From contig PALN01000046.1 of assembly GCA_002706405.1 (NCBI GenBank), positions 1-54,118 on the forward strand: 54,118 bases of DNA. The letters run 5' to 3'. The position numbers were made by a program, and so were the translations under genes. The stretch comes from Rhodospirillaceae bacterium (GTDB lineage Bacteria; Pseudomonadota; Alphaproteobacteria; Rhodospirillales; Casp-alpha2). Positions 26,019 to 36,804 of the stretch are shown in pieces; position 1 is the first letter of the stretch; the number at the start of each line of letters is the position of its first letter. Under the pieces are notes generated by a model, which was not told where the DNA came from, made no database searches, and worked only from the letters and a program-made list of their open reading frames with translations.

Positions 26019-27341
26019 ATGGCCGCCGCTTTCCGCCGCCTCCTCGGCAATGTCATCGTCGTCGATGGGGCGCGCATTCTCACGGTCAATGTGGCCGGGG
26101 CGGGACTGGCCTTTCTTTCCCATATTCTGTTCGCGCGATGGCTCGGCGTCGCGTCCTACGGAAATTACGTTTATGCCTTGTCTTGGTTGAACGTCCTGGC
26201 CGTGGTGGTTCAACTGGGCCTTAACATCGCGGTGGTCCGCCTGATCGCCGAATACCGCGCCGCCGACAGCATCACCTCTATCCATCGCCTCATCAGATTT
26301 TCCAACCGCGTCGTATTGATCGCGGGCCTCGCGGTCGCCGGCATCGGTGCCGCGCTGATTGCGCAATTCACGACCGAGAGCGCCCAGGAATTGCGCACGA
26401 CCCTTTACCTGACGCTCGGCCTGACGATCGTCCTCGGATTGTTCCAACAACGCATGGCCGTGCTGCAGGGATTCGAGCGGGTGTTCGAGGCCCAGGCATT
26501 CCACGAACTGGCGCGGCCGGCCCTGCTGATTCTCGCCGCCGTCGCCGCCAGCCGCTGGGACGGCTTCGACGCATCGACGGTGATGGGCCTGAATCTGGCC
26601 GTGACCGGGCTCGTGCTGGTGGGCCTTGTCCGTTATGCCGGAAAGTTGCTGGCGACCGCCGGGCAGGGAGCGCCCGACACCGCGGCGCCGCGCCCGCCGC
26701 GATGGCTTGCCATCGGTCTACCCTATCTGATCGTGACGATCGTGGCGATCGGCCTGACCCAAACCGACGTCCTGATGATCGGGAGCCTGATCGGTCCCGA
26801 ACAGGCCGGGCTCTACGCGCCGGCGGCCAAGGTCGCCATGCTGGTCATCTTTCCCGCCATGGCAGTGCGGGCCCGCATCGCGCCGATGGTGGCGCGGCTG
26901 TACGCCGACGGCGACAGAGAGGCAGTCCAAAACCGCATCACCGTCGCCACGCTGGCGTCGCTCGGCACATGTATCGTCGGCGTCATCATCATCGTCGCCG
27001 CCCGCGATTTCATCCTCGGCCTGTTCGGGGATGCCTTTCGCGCCAGCGACGAGGTGCTGATCATTCTCGCGCTCGGCTATTGCATCTACACCCTCGGCAC
27101 CAGTGTCGAGACCTTCCTGCTGATGGGGCCCTTTGAACGGATCAATGCCGCCGTGTTGCTGATAACGCTGGTCGCCAATCTTCTCCTCAATGCGTTTCTA
27201 ATCCCGTATATGGGAATCCTGGGTGCCGCCTGGGCGACGGTGGGCGCCATGATGCTCCGGGCGGTGTTGTCCACGTTGATTGTCTTTCGACGGACGGGCG
27301 TGCTTCCCATCAGGTTCGGACGATCAGAGGTGGTTACATGA
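26019..27341 (+). CDS. wzx: Oligosaccharide flippase, Wzx type
   Basis: The 440-residue polytopic membrane protein has about 12 to 14 hydrophobic segments and the polysaccharide transporter pattern: AGLAFLSHILFARWLGVASYGNYVYALSW near residues 25-53, repeats of ISxLGxxxQTDVLMIG type (LTQTDVLMIGSLIGPEQAGLYAPAAK at about 246-272). This is the Wzx/MATE-like flippase that moves undecaprenyl-linked repeat units across the inner membrane. It lies three bases after the amidotransferase and overlaps the Wzy-like gene by four. Gene symbol is by role; sequence conservation in this group is low. Confidence 0.85.
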   Translation: MAAAFRRLLGNVIVVDGARILTVNVAGAGLAFLSHILFARWLGVASYGNYVYALSWLNVLAVVVQLGLNIAVVRLIAEYRAADSITSIHRLIRFSNRVVLIAGLAVAGIGAALIAQFTTESAQELRTTLYLTLGLTIVLGLFQQRMAVLQGFERVFEAQAFHELARPALLILAAVAASRWDGFDASTVMGLNLAVTGLVLVGLVRYAGKLLATAGQGAPDTAAPRPPRWLAIGLPYLIVTIVAIGLTQTDVLMIGSLIGPEQAGLYAPAAKVAMLVIFPAMAVRARIAPMVARLYADGDREAVQNRITVATLASLGTCIVGVIIIVAARDFILGLFGDAFRASDEVLIILALGYCIYTLGTSVETFLLMGPFERINAAVLLITLVANLLLNAFLIPYMGILGAAWATVGAMMLRAVLSTLIVFRRTGVLPIRFGRSEVVT

Positions 27342-28678
27342 CCTTGGTTCTCAGCGCCGTATTAATGATCCTCATGGCCGCCGTCGAATACGCGAACTTT
27401 CGTCGCCACGGCCGGTTCACCTTTCTATCGGCCGTCCACGGGCTGATCGTCATCGGCTACTGTCTGCCGCCCTTCATGCTGCACGTTCTGCCGGGAACAC
27501 CGTTCGAAAACGGGCTATGGGGTTACCGGCTGTACATTTTGGATTTGGCCGAACGCCTGGCCCTGCCCGACAGCGCGTTCGTGACTGCCTGGCTGCTGCT
27601 GTTCGGCGGCTATGCGGCCCTGGTGACCGGATACGGCCTGGGCCTTCGTGTCCCGGTCACGCCCCTCGGTGTCCATCCGGTTTCTTCGCGCATTCTGATT
27701 GCCGGTGTGATCGTCATGGGTGCGGTTGCGAGCGCGGCCCTGGCGGTTTATGCGACCCAATTCAAGGATGCCCATTATTTCTTTTCCTCGGGCATGAACA
27801 TTCGCGGCGGGCGTATTCAGGTCAACTGGGGTTATCTCCAGGTTTTGGCGCAGCTGGCATTCCCCACGTTTCTGATGGCGGTCGCCGCGGCGCTTGCGCT
27901 GCGGGGTCGGGCGCGAATGGTGCTGATTGCCGTCGCCGCCGTGCTCTGGGCCGTCGCGGCGGCACGAACATTCCATACGGCCGGCCGTTTCGAGACGGGC
28001 AGCTTCGTGGTGATTCCCCTGCTCGCATGGGTCTTCATGCTGCGCTCGAAAAAAGTCGTGATCCCCGCCATCGCGGCACTCGCGGTCGCCATCCTGTTCG
28101 TGGCCATCGCCCCCCACAATCTTTTCCGTCTCGGCTATACCTATTCCGTCCTGTCATCGATGATCGAAAGCTTGGGCACGGACCTGATCAAGGCCGTTCT
28201 TTTCGTGCTCGGCGAATATGCCTATCCGCACCTTGTCGCCGCGCATACCCTGACGGCGGTGCCCGACCCCATCGACTTCCGCTACTTCATCGATATTCCG
28301 CTCGGCTTTCTTCACATGCTGCCGAGCCTGTCCGGGGTCGACACCTGGCCGCCCATGATCCTGTCGCTGCATGTGCGGATCCTGCCGTGGATTCCCGTCG
28401 ATCTCGTCTCGTTCGGATATTACAGTCTGGGCACCCTCGGCGTGGTGATCACCTTCGCCGGGTTCGGGGTGATCCTTGCCTTGTTTGATTCCTGGCTGAC
28501 CCACGGGCGGGGATGGCTTGCCCAAAGTTTTCGGGCGGCCTGGTTGTTTTATCTGCCGTTCCGGCTGTTCTATGCCGACCCCTATGTATCGGCACAGGTC
28601 GGATTCGGCCTGATCACGGCCACGTTGTTCGTCTTGGCCGCGGCATGGTGGTCGAAATACAAGGAGCTCGCCGCGTGA
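27338..28678 (+). CDS. wzy: O-antigen repeat-unit polymerase, Wzy-like membrane protein
   Basis: The 446-residue protein has about 10 to 12 predicted membrane segments starting at the very N-terminus and a large periplasmic loop region near residues 290-350. An AAARTFHTAGRFETGSFV segment holds Arg residues of the kind found in the polymerase loops. Wzy proteins are too divergent for motif identification, so the call rests on topology and on position between Wzx and the sugar transferase genes. An O-antigen ligase-like protein is the main alternative. It overlaps both neighbours by four bases. Confidence 0.68.
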   Translation: MTLVLSAVLMILMAAVEYANFRRHGRFTFLSAVHGLIVIGYCLPPFMLHVLPGTPFENGLWGYRLYILDLAERLALPDSAFVTAWLLLFGGYAALVTGYGLGLRVPVTPLGVHPVSSRILIAGVIVMGAVASAALAVYATQFKDAHYFFSSGMNIRGGRIQVNWGYLQVLAQLAFPTFLMAVAAALALRGRARMVLIAVAAVLWAVAAARTFHTAGRFETGSFVVIPLLAWVFMLRSKKVVIPAIAALAVAILFVAIAPHNLFRLGYTYSVLSSMIESLGTDLIKAVLFVLGEYAYPHLVAAHTLTAVPDPIDFRYFIDIPLGFLHMLPSLSGVDTWPPMILSLHVRILPWIPVDLVSFGYYSLGTLGVVITFAGFGVILALFDSWLTHGRGWLAQSFRAAWLFYLPFRLFYADPYVSAQVGFGLITATLFVLAAAWWSKYKELAA

Positions 28679-29613
28679 GCGCAAACACCGTCATCGTCAC
28701 CGCCGCCAATGCCCGGTATTTCCCGTTGCTGCGCCAGGCCGTGCAGTCCGTAAACGACACGGGGTTGCGCGACCGCTTCGCCCTCGCCGTGCTCGACCTG
28801 GGCCTGACGGACGACCAGCGGGACGAACTGGCGCCGCTGATCGACCTCCGCGCCGAGGCTCGCTGGGACATGGAGTTCCCCGGCCGCGACGACTTCCCGG
28901 CCTACTTCAAGGCGATGACCGCACGCCCGCATCTGCCGAAGTATTTCCCCGGGCACGCAGTCTATATCTGGCTCGATGCCGACGCCTGGGTCCAAGACCC
29001 GGCCGTTCTGGACATTTTCGTTGAGGCGGCAATGAAGGGCCAATTGGCCGTGGTGCCGGAACTCGACCGGTCCTATTCGAGCTTCTACAAGCGGCCCCGG
29101 CCCTATTGGCGGACCCAGAATTTCCGCGCCTTCAACTGGAGCTACGGGTTCCGCATCGCTGACCGGCTGGCGCGCAACCCGATCCTCAATTCCGGGGTGT
29201 TCGCGCTCAAGGCCGATGCCCCCCATTGGGACTTATGGCACAAGACACTTTTGGCTGCGCTTTGCCGCCGACGGCTGTTGGGTTCCCGGTCGGGGCTCTG
29301 GGCCCATGTCTCGGAACAGACCGCGCTGAACTACGTGGTGTTCCATGACAAGGCGCCTGCCACTTTCCTGCCCGCCTATTGCAATTGGTTCTGCGGCAAG
29401 GCCGTGCCCATGTGGGACGCCTCCGCGGCCAAGCTGGTGGAACCGCATGCGCCGCATCGGCCGCTCGGCATTGTGCACTTGGCCGGCGACGGCGTGCAGG
29501 ACCGGGTGTTCGACATGACCACGGTGGCCGGCGGGGCGCTGTCGTCGCGGCTGACCTACGACGCGGTACGGAACCTTGCACAAGACCGGGGGGGCGGCGT
29601 GACCCCCAGATGA
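28675..29613 (+). CDS. Glycosyltransferase, GT8-like fold
   Basis: The start is a GTG at 28675 overlapping the Wzy-like stop (GTGA), with AAGGAG eight bases before it; this decides the start against longer in-frame openings. The product of 312 residues has a GT-A metal motif YIWLDADAW near residue 98, an ILNSGVFALKADAPHWD segment near 180-196, and HLAGDGVQDRV near the end, as in the GT8/nucleotide-diphospho-sugar transferases. Donor unknown. It ends 51 bases before the dehydrogenase gene. Confidence 0.72.
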   Translation: MSANTVIVTAANARYFPLLRQAVQSVNDTGLRDRFALAVLDLGLTDDQRDELAPLIDLRAEARWDMEFPGRDDFPAYFKAMTARPHLPKYFPGHAVYIWLDADAWVQDPAVLDIFVEAAMKGQLAVVPELDRSYSSFYKRPRPYWRTQNFRAFNWSYGFRIADRLARNPILNSGVFALKADAPHWDLWHKTLLAALCRRRLLGSRSGLWAHVSEQTALNYVVFHDKAPATFLPAYCNWFCGKAVPMWDASAAKLVEPHAPHRPLGIVHLAGDGVQDRVFDMTTVAGGALSSRLTYDAVRNLAQDRGGGVTPR

Positions 29614-29664
29614 CCGACCACTGCCTGTTGGCAGGTCCCCGTAAAATAAGCTAAGAGCTTGAAC

Positions 29665-30951
29665 ATGAATGAAAAACGCAATATTTCCGTAATCGGTCTC
29701 GGATACGTCGGTCTGCCCGTCGCCGTCGCCTTCGGTCGGGCCGGGTTTTCCGTCGTCGCCTTCGACATTTCGGCCGAGCGCCTGAAGGAACTGCGCGCCG
29801 GCCACGACCGCACCCATGAGGTCGAAGCCGCCGATTTGGCCGCCGCCGACCTGACCTTCACCGACGATCCGTCGGAATTGGCCAAGTCCGACTTCCACAT
29901 CGTGACCGTACCGACTCCCATCGACAAGCTGCGCCGCCCGGACCTGGGGCCGCTGGTCGCCGCCACGGAAACCCTAGGCGGCGTCCTAAAGAAGGGCGAC
30001 ATCGTCGTCTATGAATCGACCGTCTATCCGGGGGCGACCGAAGAAGAATGCGTGCCGATCCTGGCGGACCGCTCGGGCCTTGCCTACGGCACCGATTTCT
30101 TCGTCGGCTATTCACCCGAACGCATCAACCCGGGCGACCGGGAACACCGCTTCGAGACCATAAAGAAAGTCGTCTCAGGCTGCGACGCGAAAACCGCGCG
30201 CATCGTCGCCGAGACCTACGGCGCCGTCGTTACCGCCGGCATCCACATGGCCCCCACCATCAAGACCGCCGAGGCCGCCAAGGTGATCGAGAACACCCAG
30301 CGCGATTTGAACATCGCGTTGATGAACGAACTGGCGCTGATCTTCAATCGCCTGGACATCGACACCGCCGACGTGCTGGCCGCCGCCGGCACCAAATGGA
30401 ATTTCCTGCCGTTCACGCCGGGACTGGTCGGCGGGCATTGCATCGGCGTCGACCCCTATTACCTGACCCACCGCGCCGAGATCGCCGGCTACCGCCCCGA
30501 GGTGATCCTAGCCGGGCGCCGCATCAACGACGAAATGGGCCCTTTCATCGCCCGCGAGACCATGCGCCGCCTCGCCAAGATGGGCGGCACCAAATCCTTC
30601 CGGGTGACCATTCTGGGCCTGACCTTCAAGGAAAACGTGCCCGACGTGCGAAACACCAAGGTCATCGACATGGTCCATGAACTGGACCGCTTCGGCGCCG
30701 ACGTGGTGGTCCACGATCCGGTCGCCGACCCGGTCGAGGTGCGCGAAGAATTCGGCCTGGAGCTCGCATCCGATGACGCCCTGAGCGGCGCCGACGCGGT
30801 GATCCTGGCCGTCCCGCACGACGCCTATCTGGACCACGGCTGGGATTGGATCGCCGGGCTGCTGGCCGACGACGACGGCCTGGTCGTTGACGTGCGGGCC
30901 CGCCTGCCCCGCGACGGACGGCCCGCTGAAATCGTGCTGTGGCGGCTGTGA
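29665..30951 (+). CDS. UDP-N-acetylhexosamine 6-dehydrogenase (WbpA/TviB-like)
   Basis: The 428-residue nucleotide-sugar dehydrogenase has the Rossmann loop GLGYVGLP at 11-18, Lys206 in AEAAKVIENTQRDLNIALMNE and the catalytic Cys259 in GGHCIGVDPYYLTHRAE. That wording is typical of the UDP-GlcNAc/GalNAc dehydrogenases (WbpA, TviB) and not of the glucose enzyme (Ugd). It oxidises C6 of a UDP-HexNAc to the carboxylate in two NAD-dependent steps, giving the uronic acid that the amidotransferases could convert to an amide. The start is the ATG at 29665, not the TTG six bases earlier. It begins a new transcriptional unit or continues the operon after 51 bases. Confidence 0.87.
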   Translation: MNEKRNISVIGLGYVGLPVAVAFGRAGFSVVAFDISAERLKELRAGHDRTHEVEAADLAAADLTFTDDPSELAKSDFHIVTVPTPIDKLRRPDLGPLVAATETLGGVLKKGDIVVYESTVYPGATEEECVPILADRSGLAYGTDFFVGYSPERINPGDREHRFETIKKVVSGCDAKTARIVAETYGAVVTAGIHMAPTIKTAEAAKVIENTQRDLNIALMNELALIFNRLDIDTADVLAAAGTKWNFLPFTPGLVGGHCIGVDPYYLTHRAEIAGYRPEVILAGRRINDEMGPFIARETMRRLAKMGGTKSFRVTILGLTFKENVPDVRNTKVIDMVHELDRFGADVVVHDPVADPVEVREEFGLELASDDALSGADAVILAVPHDAYLDHGWDWIAGLLADDDGLVVDVRARLPRDGRPAEIVLWRL

Positions 30952-30976
30952 CAGCCCGCGGAGCCGGCTGAGCGTC

Positions 30977-32173
30977 ATGCCGGACACCCGGTCCCAGCGC
31001 CCGCGGCTGCTGTTCGTCGTCACCGAGGACTGGGCCTTCCTACGCCACCGCCTGCCCATGGCCCGGGCCGCCCTGGACATGGGATTGGAGGTCGCCGTCG
31101 CGACCCGCGTGTCGGACCATGGCGACGCCATCCGGGCCCTTGGCATCACCGTGTTTCACACACCGGTCGAGCGCGCCGGTCTGTCGCCCCTGGGCGACCT
31201 TCGCTATCTGGTCCGGCTGATCGGCATCCTGCGCCGCTTTCGCCCCCAGTTGATCCACAACGTCGCCGCCAAGCCGATCCTCTACGGCACCCTGGCGGCC
31301 CGCCTGGCCGCGCGCGGAGCCGCGGTCATCAATGCCTTCACGGGGCTCGGCATTTTGTTCACCGACGACGGTGGACGGCGGCGATCTTTGAAAAGCCGGT
31401 CCCTGGGCGGGCTGCTGATGGCCGCCCTGCGTGGCCTGTGCCGCCATCGGCGGGTCCACATGCTGGTGCAGAACGACGACGACCGCGCCTTCCTGGCTCG
31501 GCAGGGAATCGGACACGCCCAGCGCACCCATCTTATTCCCGGCTCGGGGGTCGATCTGACCCAGTTCCCGGCCACGCCCGAGCCCCCGGCACCGCCGATC
31601 CGCGCCGTGCTGGTCGGACGTTTACTGAAAACCAAAGGGGTCACCGAGTTCGCCGAGGCGGCGCGGCTGCTCAAGGGCCTGGGGCGCGACATCCGCATGG
31701 TCCTGGTCGGTGCCCCGGACCCCGGCAACCCGACGACCGTGACCCGGGAGCAAATCGACACCTGGGTCTCGGAAGGCCTGGTCGATTGGGACGGGGAGCG
31801 CGATGACATCGCCGCCGTCTGGGCGGGGGCCCATATCGCCGTCCTGCCGTCCTACCGCGAAGGCCTGCCGAAAAGCCTGCTCGAGGCCGCTGCCTCGGCC
31901 CGGCCCCTGGTCGCGACCGACGTGCCCGGCTGCCGCGCCCTGGTCCGCGACGGCGAGAACGGCCTGCTGGTGCCGGCCCAAAACGCGGCGGCGCTCGCCG
32001 AAGCCATCGACCGTCTGGCCGCCGACGGCGAACTGCGCCGCGCCTACGGGGCGGCCGCACGGGCGGATGTCGAGGCCCGGCTGTCGCAGGCGAAAATCGG
32101 TGCCGCCATACAGGCGCTTTACGGGCAGGTGCTGGATGACCCCAGCCTTCCGTCCGCGCCAAGCCGAAGCTAA
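30977..32173 (+). CDS. Family 4 glycosyltransferase (PglA/WbpT-like)
   Basis: The 398-residue GT-B protein starts at the ATG at 30977 following the dehydrogenase by 25 bases. The N-terminal half has LLFVVTEDWAFLRHRLPMARAA and INAFTGLGILFTDDG, features shared with GT4 enzymes that add a hexosamine to undecaprenyl-linked sugars in glycan pathways. The C-terminal half has VGRLLKTKGVTEF and LPSYREGLPKSLLEAAASARPLVATDVPG, with the EX7E donor site. As it stands next to the WecA-like transferase it probably adds the second sugar of the repeat unit. Confidence 0.85.
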   Translation: MPDTRSQRPRLLFVVTEDWAFLRHRLPMARAALDMGLEVAVATRVSDHGDAIRALGITVFHTPVERAGLSPLGDLRYLVRLIGILRRFRPQLIHNVAAKPILYGTLAARLAARGAAVINAFTGLGILFTDDGGRRRSLKSRSLGGLLMAALRGLCRHRRVHMLVQNDDDRAFLARQGIGHAQRTHLIPGSGVDLTQFPATPEPPAPPIRAVLVGRLLKTKGVTEFAEAARLLKGLGRDIRMVLVGAPDPGNPTTVTREQIDTWVSEGLVDWDGERDDIAAVWAGAHIAVLPSYREGLPKSLLEAAASARPLVATDVPGCRALVRDGENGLLVPAQNAAALAEAIDRLAADGELRRAYGAAARADVEARLSQAKIGAAIQALYGQVLDDPSLPSAPSRS

Positions 32174-32181
32174 AGTCCGCC

Positions 32182-33174
32182 ATGACCTTGACCATCCATA
32201 CGATGCTGGCCGCCGCCTTGGTGTTCGGCGGCGTCGCCCTGGGAACGGGGCCGCTGATTTCCCTGCTCCGGCGGTTTCAGGTGCTCGACTATCCCAACGA
32301 ACGCAGCAGTCACCAGCGCCCGACCCCCGTGGGCGGCGGTGTGCTGATCATCGCCACGCTGGTCCCGGCGTGGCTATGGCTGGAGGGGGCGGCGTTCTTG
32401 CCCCTGGCCCTGGCGGCCCTGGGTCTGGCGGGCCTGTCGCTGGTCGACGATTTCCGCCGCGTGCCGACGGGCCTGCGGTTCATCTGCCATATCATCGCGG
32501 TCGCCGGGGTTTTGTATCTCAATCCGGGGCTGGCCGGCTGGCTGCCGGACGCCATCCCGGGCCCCGTGGCGCTGGTCGGGATCGGGTTGGGCTGGGTCTG
32601 GTTCATCAACCTGTTCAATTTCATGGACGGGATCGACGGCATCAGCGGCGTCGAATGCCTGGGCATCGGGCTGGGTGTCGCCGTGATCGCCGCCCTGGAC
32701 GGGGTGCCCTCGGGCCACGGCAGTCTGGGCATCTGCCTGGCCGCCGCCGCCGCCGGTTTTCTGATCTGGAACTGGCATCCGGCCAAGGTCTTCATGGGCG
32801 ATGTCGGCAGCGTGCCGCTCGGCTTTCTCATCGGCTGGCTGTTGCTGGATATGGCGGCCGCCGGGGCCTGGGCGCCGGCCGTCATCCTGCCTGCCTATTA
32901 TCTGGCCGATGCGACGATCACGCTGCTGCGGCGGCTGTTGCGGGGCGCCGCCCCCTGGCAGGCTCACCGGGACCATTTCTACCAGCAGGCCACCCAGGCC
33001 GGGCGCAGTCACGCCCGTGTGGCCTCCCTGATTTTGGCGCTCAATGCCGTGCTGATCGCCCTGGCCGCGCTTGTTCCCTGGCTGGGGACCTGGCCCGCCC
33101 TGGCCGCCGCCGCCACCACCACGGCCTGTTTATTGACCCTGTTCCGCCAGCCAGACAGCGCGGCCAACCCTTGA
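32182..33174 (+). CDS. Undecaprenyl-phosphate GlcNAc-1-phosphate transferase-like protein (WecA/WbpL, MraY family)
   Basis: The 330-residue membrane protein has about 10 segments and the MraY/WecA motifs in order: ERSSHQRPTPVGGG near 38-51, SLVDDFR at about 90-96 (the Asp pair for Mg), FNFMDGIDG near 150-158, KVFMGDVGS near 197-205, and HRDHFYQQATQ at about 262-272. It transfers a HexNAc-1-phosphate to undecaprenyl phosphate at the cytoplasmic face, starting repeat-unit assembly. Bacillosamine, FucNAc or GlcNAc are possible substrates; the WbpM-like neighbour favours a 6-deoxy HexNAc. It follows the GT4 gene by eight bases. Confidence 0.88.
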   Translation: MTLTIHTMLAAALVFGGVALGTGPLISLLRRFQVLDYPNERSSHQRPTPVGGGVLIIATLVPAWLWLEGAAFLPLALAALGLAGLSLVDDFRRVPTGLRFICHIIAVAGVLYLNPGLAGWLPDAIPGPVALVGIGLGWVWFINLFNFMDGIDGISGVECLGIGLGVAVIAALDGVPSGHGSLGICLAAAAAGFLIWNWHPAKVFMGDVGSVPLGFLIGWLLLDMAAAGAWAPAVILPAYYLADATITLLRRLLRGAAPWQAHRDHFYQQATQAGRSHARVASLILALNAVLIALAALVPWLGTWPALAAAATTTACLLTLFRQPDSAANP

Positions 33175-33253
33175 GGTTCCGGACAGTGATGGTAAAAGCA
33201 GGGTCGAAAAGCTTCACGCCGGACCGCGCCGGGCGCCGGCGTCACCACAAGCA

Positions 33254-35212
33254 ATGGATTTAGGCTTGTTCAAGTTGCCAAACCGCCGCATTCCGCCGAG
33301 AGGATGGATCGCCTACGGCCATGACATCCTCATGGCCGGACTGTCGTTCCCGCTGGCCCTCTATCTGCGCCTGGGCGATGACATATGGGCGCAGCCGGCA
33401 GATATCATGCTTATTGCCGGTATGTTTTTCACGGCCACTGCGGCGGCGGTTTTCTATGTCGCCGGCCTGTACCGGGGCGTGTGGCGCTATGCCTCCATCA
33501 ACGATCTGCTGTCGATCACCAAGGCCGTCAGCCTTGCGGTTCTGATCTTCCTGCTGGCCATGTTCATCTGGGTCCGCCTGGAGGATTTTCCCCGTTCGGT
33601 ATTCGCCATTCAGTGGATTTTGCTGATCGGTTTGCTGGGCGGGCCGCGGTTCGTGTATCGCATTCTCAAGGACCGGTCCGCGTCGTCGCCGTTTCAGGCC
33701 GACGACGGCGAACGCATTCCCGTGCTGCTGGCCGGAGCCGGGGATGAGGCCGAGTTGTTCATTCGCTCGCTCGCCGCGACGGATCACCCCGAATACCGGG
33801 TCGTCGGCCTGCTGTCCGAACGCCCGGGCCGGGTCGGGCAGTACATTCGCGGCACCGAGATTGTCGGCACGGTGCATGATCTGGCCGCTGCCGCCGCCCG
33901 GTTTACCGGCACGCCGGACCAGCCGCGCCGGGTCGTGCTGACCCGCCCGTCCATGGATGGCGAAATCGTGCGCGGCCTGTTGTCGGAAGCCGAGCGCCTG
34001 GGCCTAAACCTGGCCCGCCTGCCCCAGATGACCGATTTCAAGGACGGCATCACCGACAAGCTGGACCTGCGCCCGGTCGCGGTCGAGGATTTGCTCGGCC
34101 GCCCGCAGACACCGCTCGACCGGGACGCCATGGCCGCCTTGATCGAAGACAAACGGGTCGTGATCACCGGCGCCGGCGGCTCCATCGGCTCCGAACTGGC
34201 GCGCCAGGTCTGCCAACTGAAGCCGAAGTGCATTGTGTTGCTCGACGTGTCAGAATTCGCGCTTTACGAAATCGACATGGAACTGGCCCGCAGCTTCCCC
34301 GCCATTCCGCGCCAGGCGGTGATGGCCGACGTGCGCAACGCGGACCACATGGCCCGCGTCTTTGCCGACCATCAACCTCAGCTGGTGTTCCACGCGGCGG
34401 CGCGCAAGCATGTGCCGCTGGTCGAAGACAACATGGCCGAAGGCCTGGACACCAACGCCATCGGTACCCTGTGCGTCGCCCGCGCGGCGCGTGACGCTGG
34501 GGCCGCGGCCATGGTGATGATTTCCACGGACAAGGCCGTCAACCCGACCAGCGTCATGGGCGTCAGCAAGCGGCTGGCGGAAATCGTCTGTCAGGCCATG
34601 GACGTGGAAAGCCGCCGCAACAGCCGGGGAACCCGCTTCGTTACCGTACGCTTCGGCAACGTGCTCGGCTCCACCGGCTCGGTCGTGCCGTTGTTCCAGA
34701 AGCAACTGGCCGCGGGCGGGCCCCTGACCGTGACCGACCCGGAAATGACGCGCTACTTCATGACCATCCGCGAGGCAGTGGAACTGGTGCTCTCCGCGTC
34801 GGCGCTCGGCGTGAAAAGCGATGCCGACGGGCGCATCTTCGTGCTCGACATGGGCAAGCCGGTGAAGATCGTCGATCTGGCCCGCCAGATGATCCGCCTG
34901 GCCGGGCTGGTGCCCGATCAGGATGTGAAGATTGAATTCACCGGCATCCGCCCCGGCGAAAAATTGTTCGAGGAAATCTTCCACGGCGACGAGGCCCCGG
35001 TACCGACGATGCAGCCGGGCGTGCTGTTGGCGACGCCCCGCCTGGTCACCCTGGCCGAGGTCGAGGCCGCGTTCCGCCGCCTGTCGGACGCCTGCCACAA
35101 GGGCGACCTTGCCGCCGCCGCCGCCGTTGTCGATGCGCTGGTTCCCGAATTCAGCGGAACCATCGCCGCCCCTCCCCACTCCCCTCAGGAAAAGAAAGCC
35201 GAGCAAGCATGA
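33254..35212 (+). CDS. Membrane-bound UDP-HexNAc 4,6-dehydratase (WbpM/CapD family)
   Basis: The 652-residue protein has four N-terminal membrane segments (about residues 18-120), then a first Rossmann-like region with [10 protein letters not shown] near 159, and the dehydratase domain starting [16 protein letters not shown] near residue 299. The catalytic Tyr of ordinary SDRs is replaced by Met in the [16 protein letters not shown] segment, exactly as in WbpM (SMK in place of SYK), and the C-terminus has [19 protein letters not shown] and [11 protein letters not shown]. It makes UDP-4-keto-6-deoxy-HexNAc for QuiNAc, FucNAc or bacillosamine. Its TGA overlaps purH. Confidence 0.88.
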   Translation: MDLGLFKLPNRRIPPRGWIAYGHDILMAGLSFPLALYLRLGDDIWAQPADIMLIAGMFFTATAAAVFYVAGLYRGVWRYASINDLLSITKAVSLAVLIFLLAMFIWVRLEDFPRSVFAIQWILLIGLLGGPRFVYRILKDRSASSPFQADDGERIPVLLAGAGDEAELFIRSLAATDHPEYRVVGLLSERPGRVGQYIRGTEIVGTVHDLAAAAARFTGTPDQPRRVVLTRPSMDGEIVRGLLSEAERLGLNLARLPQMTDFKDGITDKLDLRPVAVEDLLGRPQTPLDRDAMAALIEDKRVVITGAGGSIGSELARQVCQLKPKCIVLLDVSEFALYEIDMELARSFPAIPRQAVMADVRNADHMARVFADHQPQLVFHAAARKHVPLVEDNMAEGLDTNAIGTLCVARAARDAGAAAMVMISTDKAVNPTSVMGVSKRLAEIVCQAMDVESRRNSRGTRFVTVRFGNVLGSTGSVVPLFQKQLAAGGPLTVTDPEMTRYFMTIREAVELVLSASALGVKSDADGRIFVLDMGKPVKIVDLARQMIRLAGLVPDQDVKIEFTGIRPGEKLFEEIFHGDEAPVPTMQPGVLLATPRLVTLAEVEAAFRRLSDACHKGDLAAAAAVVDALVPEFSGTIAAPPHSPQEKKAEQA

Positions 35213-36780
35213 CCGAGCCGATCCGCCGCGCCTTGATATCCGTTTCCGACAAAACCGGCCTGGCCGACCTGGGCGCCTTCCTGGCCGCCCAGGGGGTCGA
35301 GATCCTGTCCACGGGCGGGTCTGCGAAATTGCTGAAGGACGCGGGCGTGCCGGTGGTCGAGGTGTCCGATTTCACCGGCTTTCCCGAAATCATGGACGGC
35401 CGGGTCAAGACTCTGCAACCCATGATCCACGGCGGCCTGTTGGCCGTGCGGGCCAATGCGGAGCATCAGCAGGCCATGGAAACCCACGGCATCAAGCCGA
35501 TCGACCTGTTGGTGGTGAACCTGTACCCGTTCGAGGCGACAGTGGCCAAAGGAGCTGAATTCGACGACTGCATCGAAAACATCGACATCGGCGGCCCGGC
35601 CCTGATCCGCGCCGCCGCCAAGAACCACGGCGACGTCACCGTGGTCGTCGATGCCGCGGACTACGGCAAGCTGATGGACGAGATGAGCGCCAACGACGGC
35701 GCCACCACGGCCGCCTTCCGCAAACAGTTGGCGGCCACGGCCTATGGGCGCACGGCGGCCTATGACGCGGCCATTTCCGGCTGGTTCGCGGACCACTTGG
35801 GCGACACCTTCCCGACCCGTCTGACCTTCGCCGGGGAGCGGCGCCAGATTTTGCGCTACGGCGAGAACCCCCACCAGACGGCGGCGTTCTATGCCGGCGG
35901 CCCGGCGCGGCCCGGCATCGCCACGGCGGAACAACTGCAGGGCAAGGAGCTCAGCTTCAACAACCTGAACGACACGGACGCGGCCTTCGAATTGGTCGCG
36001 GAGTTTTCTGACCGGCCCGCCTGCGTCATCGTCAAGCACGCCAATCCCTGCGGCGTGGCCTTGGGCGACGATCTGTTCGAGGCCTATCAGCGGGCCCTCG
36101 CCTGCGACACGGAAAGCGCTTTCGGCGGTATCATCGCCGTCAACCGGGCCCTGGACGCCAAAACGGCGGAAGCCGTGGCCGAACTGTTCGCCGAGGTCGT
36201 CATTGCGCCGGCCATCGACGACGGCGCCAAGGCCGTGCTGGCGGCCAAGAAGAACCTGCGGGTACTGGTCACCGGCGCCCTGCCCGACCCCACCGCATCG
36301 GGCATGACCGTGCGCTCCCTGGCCGGCGGATACCTGCTGCAGGGCCGGGACGCGGGATTGGTCGGCGATCTCAAGGTGGTCACCAAACGCGCCCCCAGTA
36401 CCGCGGAAATGGCCGATCTGACCTTCGCCTTCACGGTCGCCAAGCATGTGAAATCAAACGCCATCGTCTATGCCAAGGGCGGGGCCACCGTGGGTGTGGG
36501 TGCCGGGCAGATGAGCCGCGTCAACTCCTCGCGCATCGCCGCCTGGAAGGCCCAGGATGCGGCCCGGGTCGCCGGTGATGCCGACAGCTGGGCTGTCGGT
36601 TCCGTCGTCGCCTCCGACGCCTTCTTCCCCTTCGCCGACGGCCTGATGGCGGCGGCGGACGCGGGGGCCACGGCGATCATTCAGCCCGGCGGCAGCGTGC
36701 GCGACGACGAAGTCATCGCCGCCGCCGACGAACGCGGCCTGGCCATGGTGTTCACGGGGATGCGCCACTTCCGGCACTAA
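35209..36780 (+). CDS. purH: Bifunctional AICAR formyltransferase/IMP cyclohydrolase
   Basis: The 523-residue product performs the last two steps of IMP synthesis. The N-terminal cyclohydrolase domain has [23 protein letters not shown] and [16 protein letters not shown] (many homologues read TLHPKVHGG). The transformylase has the KHANPCG catalytic segment at about residues 264-270 and ends GMRHFRH. The ATG overlaps the WbpM-like stop, so in this genome purH is the last gene of the polysaccharide island's transcription unit, unless an internal promoter exists. A terminator follows. Confidence 0.95.
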   Translation: MTEPIRRALISVSDKTGLADLGAFLAAQGVEILSTGGSAKLLKDAGVPVVEVSDFTGFPEIMDGRVKTLQPMIHGGLLAVRANAEHQQAMETHGIKPIDLLVVNLYPFEATVAKGAEFDDCIENIDIGGPALIRAAAKNHGDVTVVVDAADYGKLMDEMSANDGATTAAFRKQLAATAYGRTAAYDAAISGWFADHLGDTFPTRLTFAGERRQILRYGENPHQTAAFYAGGPARPGIATAEQLQGKELSFNNLNDTDAAFELVAEFSDRPACVIVKHANPCGVALGDDLFEAYQRALACDTESAFGGIIAVNRALDAKTAEAVAELFAEVVIAPAIDDGAKAVLAAKKNLRVLVTGALPDPTASGMTVRSLAGGYLLQGRDAGLVGDLKVVTKRAPSTAEMADLTFAFTVAKHVKSNAIVYAKGGATVGVGAGQMSRVNSSRIAAWKAQDAARVAGDADSWAVGSVVASDAFFPFADGLMAAADAGATAIIQPGGSVRDDEVIAAADERGLAMVFTGMRHFRH

Positions 36781-36804
36781 TCCCCATCCCATCCCGAAAA
36801 GATC